Under the pieces are notes generated by a model that was not told the DNA's origin, did not search any database, and was given only the letters and a program-made list of their open reading frames with translations. The position numbers and the translations under genes are program-made. 64,000 nucleotides of DNA from Panicum virgatum (Eukaryota > Streptophyta > Magnoliopsida > Poales > Poaceae), in NCBI RefSeq assembly GCF_016808335.1, contig NC_053150.1, forward strand, positions 42,001,607 to 42,065,606, read 5' to 3'. Within the stretch, counting starts at the first letter, position 1. Each line of letters starts with the position of its first letter. Of this stretch, positions 58,068 to 64,000 are shown one piece after another.

Positions 58068-58615
58068 GGCCACGTGAGGTCTGCCACGCCCACGCCCTCG
58101 TACAGCCAGGGTGCTCGCGGCTGCTGATGACGGGAGAGCTGTTGCACGCTGACCTTCTCCAGCTGCTGCTCGAGGATGATCCGCGTCGAGCGCTGAGCGA
58201 GCGAAGCAGGCATAGGAGTGGCTCCCAGTGGAGCAGTTGCAGTACGCAGCGGAGAAGGAAAAGGGGCACCGGCAGGGAACGAACAGCAGGGAGAGGAGGT
58301 GGCGGTGAGTCTGGCGGGCTCGGCGAGGCCCGATGGCCGGAGCAGACTGATGCGGTCAGTAGGAGAGGAGCAGAGGGGTTGCGCGAGGTTGAGTGCGAGC
58401 AGGCGGCCATAGCAATGGATGGTGACACCGACGGGAGGAGAGGTGCAAGCTGCAGAAGGCGTCGGCCGCTGCGCCGTTCTCGCGAAAGGTCGAGAAACCA
58501 AGCCCGAGATCAACGGCCAGAGCAGATGCTACCTAAGATCCAATGGACGGGAAAAAAACGGGTGACGTGGCCCAATGGCTGGCTAGAGCTTGGGCCACGT
58601 TTAGAGGTTTAGAGA

Positions 58616-58989
58616 TTTGACGGATAAATTACATTGTTCCCAGCGCGCCATTGCCTAGGAGGCTAGGATTACTGAGGAAGCGTAACACCTGGAGTCGTGT
58701 GTTCTCCGGATTCAACACCCAATCGGCTTGACCGGCGGAACAAATTGTTGGCCACCACCAACCCACTCCGCTTTCCCTGCCGTCACATTCCAGCCGCGGG
58801 CTAAACAGACACGGGGCGCTCCACCGCGCGGAGGAATTGGAATTCAACGAGCCAGCCAGTCAAATCCTCCGCGGAAAAATCCGAGAGCCCCGCGGCGAGC
58901 AGGGCGCGGGCGGCGCCGGTGGCCGGCCGGATCTAGGCGGGGCTCCGGCGACGAGGGAGCTCGCGGGCGGGCGGGCGCGGGGAGACGGG
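58616..58989 (+). other. Cupin_5 gene upstream region
   Basis: GC content rises toward the ATG. No clear TATA box. Part is presumably 5' UTR. Confidence 0.4.
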
Positions 58990-61124
58990 ATGTCGTCGGA
59001 GGAGATGACGGCGACGGAGGTGGCGGCGCTGCTGGATCTGAAGCCGCACCCGGAGGGCGGCTTCTACGCCGAGACCTTCCGCGACGGCTCCGTCACGCTC
59101 TCCACCGCCCAGCTCCCGCCCCAGTGTACGTGCACCCGCGATCCCTACTCCGTAGCGTTCGATCACCGCGCGCAGGGGGGATTAGTGCTCGTTTTACACT
59201 TTTATTATGCTTTCTCGCTGCGCGGGGGCTGATTATTATTGCGCGGGATAGTGTGCGATCGCACCGGGTTGAGACGGAATTGGTTGCGTCTTAGGCTCGG
59301 GCATGTGCAGGCCTTAGCTAGGTATATCGGTGGGGGTAGTGTTTGATTTTGATTCGCTGCTGTTTGACTAATTTGTGAAGGTTCGGTAGGGTGTGCTCTC
59401 TGCGACCTAGGAAATTCAAGCCAGATAAGTCTGGCAGTGCGTGCTACTTCTCCGTGTGGCAGCTGTATGCATCATGATCCATGAAGTGGGCCAATCGGGA
59501 ATGCTAGGGAATGTAATGATAAATTTGCTCGGTTGTGGTTCCTGTCTTTGTTCAGCTAAGCAAAGATGGTGCTCTTTTATTGCCTACATATGGCTCCAAT
59601 TTAAGTACTCTGTGACATGGCATCGCTGATGTGCTTTCCTGTTTCAGGATTGCAGCATTATGCTTTCTCCTTTTCTTCTAGGACCTATGACAGCTGCAAC
59701 TGAACATCTGGTATTTGCCTCAGACAAATTAGGTCTGCCAAGTCTGGTCACTGTTCGAATCGCCACAAGTGCCCTGATTCCGGTCAGAACCTGAAAGGGC
59801 TGGTTAAGAAAGAATGGATCAGGATCCAAATCCTCCGGAATTAGTTCAAATTTGTGTTCCAAGTCCTAAAAAATTCATGTGCTTTCCAAATAGGGCCCAA
59901 TGTTAAAACACCATTCATTTTAGATTTTTAGGTCATTTACAGCCTTTTGCTAAAAGTCTTATGCATACAGTCTAGCTCATGTATCATCTGCTAAGATCGA
60001 AGAACTTGCCTGCTGCCTTTATAATTCAACTTCACGTAGTGTTTGGTTTGGGTGATTGTAACATGATTTGATTACATAGCGTAGCAGATTCCGTTTTTCA
60101 CTGTTTGTTTTGGCCTCCTGTAATCGGATCACACCATTAGCATATTCGGGCCTTCACAAATCTGATGCTGCTCTAGACCCGGTGCAAATAGATATGGAGC
60201 GGCTCCGTGTTGTCTCTCCCTCGGTAGCGGAGTACAACCAAACAAAGAGAGTGACCCACATTACGGCAGCAGATGCGCCGTGATTTGATTCCATTACCAT
60301 TTGCGTTACCGTCGTACAAACCAAACACCATCTTAGTGTATATTCATGTATGAATGTGGGTATGTAGCTGTGGAAACTTCTCTGAGTGACTTCTCTTTTT
60401 TTTTAGTCCATCAGTAACTAACTGTTAGCTAAAGGTTGGCGGGTGGATCTTCGCTAGCTAGAGTACCACTTGTCTACTGGATGGCATGTGAATATGAAAT
60501 TGAGCTGCTATAGGTTTATATGTATCTAATGTTTCCTAACATATACTGCAGATAAAGTCGACCGTGCTGTGAGCACTGCAATCTACTTCTTGCTTCCTGC
60601 AGGGAGTGTTTCATGTCTCCACCGCATTCCCTGTGCAGAAACCTGGCACTTCTACAAGGGAGAGCCTCTCACGGTTAGCGCCATCTATTTGCTTGGCATC
60701 ATTGAGCTGTCTCTTATTGCTATTATACCATGACCAGAGCACTTAGGCAACTAATTTGCATGCTCTATCTAATACAGCTACTCCGTGTTTGTTTTAGGTC
60801 TTTGAGCTACACGATGATGGCCACATTGACCTCACTGTCATCGGCCCACACCTCGAAGCCGGCCAGCGCCCTCAGTACACCGTGCCACCGAACGTGTGGT
60901 TTGGTTCCTTCCCCACGCTTGATGTTGAGTCGTTTGCTTCCGATGGCAGCGTTCTTGTAAAGTCCCGGAAGAGGGATCCAGAGCAGCATTACTCCCTGGT
61001 GGGATGCACCTGTGCACCTGGCTTCCAGTACGAGGACTTTGAGATGGCCACATTTGAGGACGTGAGGTCCATCGCCCCCAAGGCTGAACCTTTCCTCAAG
61101 TTCCTCATCCCTTCGACCGAGTAA
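58990..61124 (+). CDS. Cupin_5 (DUF985) family protein
   Basis: The three exons are 58990-59125, 60552-60673 and 60798-61124, all GT-AG, giving 194 residues. The family folds as a single RmlC-like cupin barrel. Its biochemical role in plants is not established. Recognisable family motifs are LKPHPEGGFYAETF (17-30), the STAIYFLL strand, HRIPCAETWHFYKGEPL (69-85, with candidate metal-site His and Glu), VPPNVWFG and VGCTCAPGFQYEDFEMA near the end. It has no signal peptide or membrane segment, so is probably soluble in cytosol or nucleus. The ATG at 58990 fits because homology begins within 15 residues. Intron 1 is 1.4 kb and contains a MITE. Confidence 0.88.
60039..60328. mobile_element. MITE in Cupin_5 intron 1
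   Basis: Starts GTGTTTGGTTTGGGTGA and ends GTACAAACCAAACAC, its complement. The arms share inner similarity (TGATTTGATTAC and GTGATTTGATTCC). About 290 bp, no ORF. Superfamily unassigned. Confidence 0.55.
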
Positions 61125-61804
61125 CTCCTTGGCGACCTCCGTTGATGCCGGATTAGTCCTCAGCTTCTCTGTACCAGATTCCCATTTTTAGGCTTGTGCT
61201 TTTACCATATTGTAGACTGTAAACTGTACCAGGGTGCTGGTGCTGCTTGTAACATTTTGTGCAATGAAACAGAATAACTGCGGATCTTGATGTTGGAACG
61301 GGGGTCTGGGGGTGCTTTTGCACAACTCTAAAACCTAGTGTGGTCCGAAATGTTGTGCATCACAGCATCAGCATACTGGGAGCCTCGTTGGATCACGAGG
61401 GTTTCACGGGATCAAATTCAACCGTCTCTGGCCCTGGATGGTGCAGAACTTCTGCAGGAAAGACTGAATGTCAGTGAGCCGCGCTGCCAGTGCACTCCTT
61501 ACCTCGCATTTTGTTGCTTCGTTCTTGTGTGACTCTGAATATTGATTGGGATGTCGCTCTTGCTTGCACCTTGCACATGGTCATCTCGGCTTCCGTCAGG
61601 TCAGGGAATTAGGCCCATGAATGGCCCATGAAGGCAGGAGGCTCAAAGACACGTTGGGTTGGGCCGTCGCCAGCCGTCTCTTTCTCGTCGGGTTCCAACG
61701 ACCCAGCCCAGCCTGGAAAGGAAAAACAACCCAGCCGCACGTTGGCAAAGCTCCCACGAACAGTGTCACTGTGTCCGTCACAGTCAGTCTCGTCACGTCC
61801 AGAT
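61125..61804. other. Cupin_5 3' flank
   Basis: Probable 3' UTR to about 61290, then intergenic DNA without gene signal. Confidence 0.4.
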
Positions 61805-61821
61805 AAGGTTTGGACGTTTGG

Positions 61822-62109
61822 CCAACGGCCGCGAACTCGAACTGGCTAGTGGCTCAGTAGCGCCCCTGGCTTGCGAGCCGGGGTTCGATCTCCTTCGGGG
61901 CGGACTTTTCGATAGGTAGTGCAGGAGTAAAAAATTTTTTTCGTCTGGTTCTATATTCAAAGCATAATCTAGGTCCGGTCTAACTCACAAACCGACGAAC
62001 CACTATGTATGGATGGGGACAGAGATTCGAAGGTTTTCTTGATCTGTGTAAGAAAATTTTCTTCTTAATATAATGTCGTGGGGACGGTTTTTGCCCCGCA
62101 GGTCAAGTT
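61822..62109 (+). mobile_element. tRNA-derived SINE
   Basis: A pol III A-box-like TAGTGGCTCAGTAGC (61847-61861) and B-box GGTTCGATCTC (61883-61893) lie at tRNA-like spacing, followed by a non-tRNA body with 'cttcttaatataatg' near the end, as in grass SINEs. It is flanked by a 17-bp duplication, AAGGTTTGGACGTTTGG (61805-61821) and AAGGCTTGGACGTTTGG (62110-62126), with one mismatch. There is no poly(A) tail. Confidence 0.8.
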
Positions 62110-62126
62110 AAGGCTTGGACGTTTGG

Positions 62127-62678
62127 TTTGATTATCCCCTCGAAAAAAATGATCCTAAGAACAAAGAAAGATCCGCAACCTGCACCTCCGCGCACGCCGC
62201 GGAGGGGGGAGCACGGGCGGGCGCATGGGCATCCGAGGAGGGAGCGGCAGGGCCGGCCGGCCGGCCGGAGCCCCCATTCCCACGAGGAGGATCGGCGATC
62301 CCCGACGCGCAGGCGCGCAGAGCCCTCACGTGGCCGTGCCGCTGCCGCCGCCGCTTTCCCGCTCGCTCCGGGCCAGGCGTCAGGGCGGCAGGAGAGGCCG
62401 GGGCAGGCGGGCAGCAGCCAAGCCGGCCGGCCAATCCTTGCGGCCGCAGCCAAAGCCGGTGGCTGCTGATGCAGCTGCTGGTAGAGAAAAAATGGTGAGG
62501 TGTGAAGTGCCGGCTCGGTTCGCCTTCCGATCGCCTGCTTGTTACTATTCCTAGCCAAGGATCTCGATCCCAGGCCGTTTCGGAGTGAGAGCTACTAGTA
62601 GCTCAGGGAGTTCTAAGCTTCAGCTACCGCCTGGCCTGCTGGATAAACAAAAGGGGCCGTGGTCTTTAGTCTTTCAGC
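62127..62678. other. Intergenic, GC-rich
   Basis: Open frames on both strands reflect high GC. No domain recognised. Confidence 0.35.
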
Positions 62679-62889
62679 CTGTTCGTCTCGCTGACCAGCG
62701 CTGGCTGGCTGGTACTGTAGCTACAGTTCCATGGTAGCCACAGTACTGGTACAGTACGCGCTCCTACACGTAATAAACTATACCACGTGTAGTTTGCTAC
62801 AGTACCATCCGCTACAATATACGCTCTCTCACAAAAAATCAGCCGCTACAGTGTTTAGCCAAGGCAAACCATCCAGCCGAATAGGGCGT
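62679..62889. mobile_element. Possible MITE
   Basis: The left end GCCTGTTCGTCTCGCTG and the complement of the right end GCCCTATTCGGCTGG are similar, and internal 'ctacagta' phrases occur in both orientations. Ends uncertain. Confidence 0.4.
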
Positions 62890-63478
62890 TTGGTTGGTGT
62901 ACCCTTTCAGCTTGCATTGCTCCCGGATGAGGCTTTACTGTACTGTACCCTTTCAGCTTGCATTGCTCCCTCGGTCCGGCGCTGTACTGCCACTGCCGCT
63001 GCTAATCATGAGCTACTGCTAGCTCGTGCGAGCTGCCTGGGTCGACTCGTTCGGCGCCCTACTGCCTCCCGTACGCCGCCCCGCGGGCCGGGCGGCGGGC
63101 GGGACCCGCGCGCCTGCCGTTCCTCTGATGAGCGGTGATGCCACGACTGAACGCCCTGTCTCGCTCGCGCGCGCGCGCTGGCCTGCCACAACGACGTACG
63201 TGCGCTGCACACCCAAAGGCAAGCCGCCCGCAAGCGAACCGGCCGTTCGGCTCTCTACTCACTCGCTGCTGCGCGCCTCGCTCCCGTCCCGTCGTCCCCA
63301 CTCCCCCGCGCGAGCTGCCACCACAGTCACGCTATGATTGCCCACCCGCGCCGTGCCGGCGAGCCGCCCCGCGCCGCAGGCCGCTCCAGGCACGCGGGGT
63401 CCCCGCCGCCGAGCCCAGGGCCCCAGAGCTGCTGGCGAGCCGGCCAGTCCCCGGCAACGGCCCAGCCGGGCGAGCCGG
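62890..63478. other. Upstream region of the G-gamma gene
   Basis: A 25-base phrase beginning TACCCTTTCAGCTTGCATTG occurs twice (about 62899 and 62945). The rest becomes increasingly GC-rich toward the gene. Confidence 0.4.
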
Positions 63479-63479
63479 T

Positions 63480-63486
63480 TTATAAG
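63480..63486 (+). promoter_or_regulatory. TATA box of the G-gamma gene
   Basis: GGTTTATAAGC lies about 215 bp upstream of the ATG at 63699, in an otherwise GC-rich region. Confidence 0.5.
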
Positions 63487-63698
63487 CATCAGCCGCCGCC
63501 CGGCCGCCACCAGCCCACCCTGCCTCGCGCTGTTTCTCTCTCTCGCGCGCGCACACTCCCCCCTGAGCCGGCCGACCCGCGCGACACGCCCGGGCGCCAG
63601 GCCATACCGTAGCTGAGCTAGCATCGTAGGGTTGGTTTGGCCGTTGGTCGATAGGCACCGCGCGGGCGGGTGAGGCGGCCGGCGGCCGGCGGCCGAGG

Positions 63699-63809
63699 AT
63701 GGGGGAGGCGCCGCGGCCCAGGTCGCCGCCGAGGTACCCGGACCTGTGCGGCCGCCGCCGGCTGCAGCTCGAGGTGCACATCCTCAACCGGGAGGTCGGC
63801 TTCCTCGAG
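63699..63809 (+). CDS. Type-C heterotrimeric G-protein gamma subunit, exon 1 (partial)
   Basis: The 37-codon first exon begins ATG at 63699 and ends in phase 0 at a GTACCC donor (63810). The rest lies beyond the window. It encodes [19 protein letters not shown] and NREVGFLE, the start of the G-gamma-like coiled-coil domain of the plant type-C gamma subunits (rice GS3, DEP1 and GGC2). The [11 protein letters not shown] wording is closer to DEP1/GGC2 than to GS3, by recall. These proteins pair with G-beta at the plasma membrane and influence grain size and panicle form. The frame runs open from the donor to the end of the window, so intron sequence could be mistaken for coding. Upstream TATA box at 63480. 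Confidence 0.82.
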
Positions 63810-64000
63810 GTACCCACCTCTCCAGCCTCTTCTCTCTGTTCATCCGCTCGCCGGCGGCCGCCCCGTGCGCGATTGGGATGCGCGAGGCGGCGGTGGCGCA
63901 TCGGGAACGGAGCAAAATCTCTGGGAGAACGAGAAAGTTTTATGCTGCGTGCGTGCGTGCGAGTTCATTCCGTGTCGGGTCTCGGGACAGAGCGAGTGGG

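Larger units (their letters stand above)
56208..58615 (-). mobile_element. Helitron with helicase relic
   Basis: Read on the minus strand it starts TCTCTAAACCTCTAAACG (58615) and ends with a hairpin (plus strand GGCGCGGCGTTGCCACGCC, 56221-56239), a 9-base spacer and CTAG (56208-56211). It sits between A (56207) and T (58616). The termini share the hairpin and a GGCCACGTC-CC block near the 5' end with the Helitron at 46411-48064, so both seem to be one family. It contains the C-terminal piece of a Helitron helicase. The 57700-58600 part is GC-rich and may be captured. Confidence 0.7.

Noticed and set aside
61847..61893. A tRNA gene
   Set aside because: A and B boxes are present but no full cloverleaf or acceptor stem was found. 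The surrounding structure and target duplication show a SINE.

Overview
The window is nuclear DNA from a grass (Poaceae, most likely a panicoid). This is inferred from the GC-rich, high-GC3 genes with canonical GT-AG introns, the dense nested transposons, two Ty1/copia elements (one of Sirevirus type), Stowaway-like MITEs, MULEs and Helitrons. Nothing prokaryotic or organellar was seen. I could not identify the species.

Layout. 1-3068: 3' part of a Ty3-type element with a decayed gag, no visible pol, and one intact LTR. 4113-10273: a small Mutator-like element (MULE) flanked by a perfect 9-bp target duplication, split near its right end by a nearly complete minus-strand Ty1/copia element (5042-10255, 5-bp target duplication). 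10668-11507: two Stowaway-like MITEs. 12964-26275: a 13.3-kb, very young Sirevirus-type copia element with 1.7-kb LTRs, broken gag-pol and a broken extra (env-like) ORF. 26847-27539: an intact AP2/ERF gene just downstream of that LTR. 27.6-34.2 kb: AT-rich intergenic DNA with MITEs and a LINE tail. About 34.2-38.6 kb: a larger MULE with a broken transposase joined to plant-mobile-domain-like exons and palindromic subterminal repeats. 39534-41011: a PP1 phosphatase gene with a long hairpin MITE in intron 2. 46411-48064: a non-autonomous Helitron. 50032-51921: an intronless EXO70 exocyst gene. 55.0-55.3 kb: a GC-rich 33-bp minisatellite. 56208-58615: a second Helitron with a helicase relic. 58990-61124: a three-exon Cupin_5 (DUF985) gene. 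61822-62109: a tRNA-derived SINE with a 17-bp target duplication. 63699 onward: first exon of a type-C G-protein gamma subunit gene (DEP1/GGC2/GS3 family), running off the window.

Host genes. The five supported genes (ERF factor, PP1, EXO70, Cupin_5, G-gamma) are unrelated single genes, not an operon or cluster. About half of the window is recognisable transposon. I found no convincing unknown biological system. The most informative signals are the nested insertion with both target duplications preserved, a Sirevirus whose LTRs are nearly identical although its genes are broken, two same-family Helitrons with complete termini, a MULE fusing transposase with a plant-mobile-domain-like segment, and palindromic repeat arrays in several elements.
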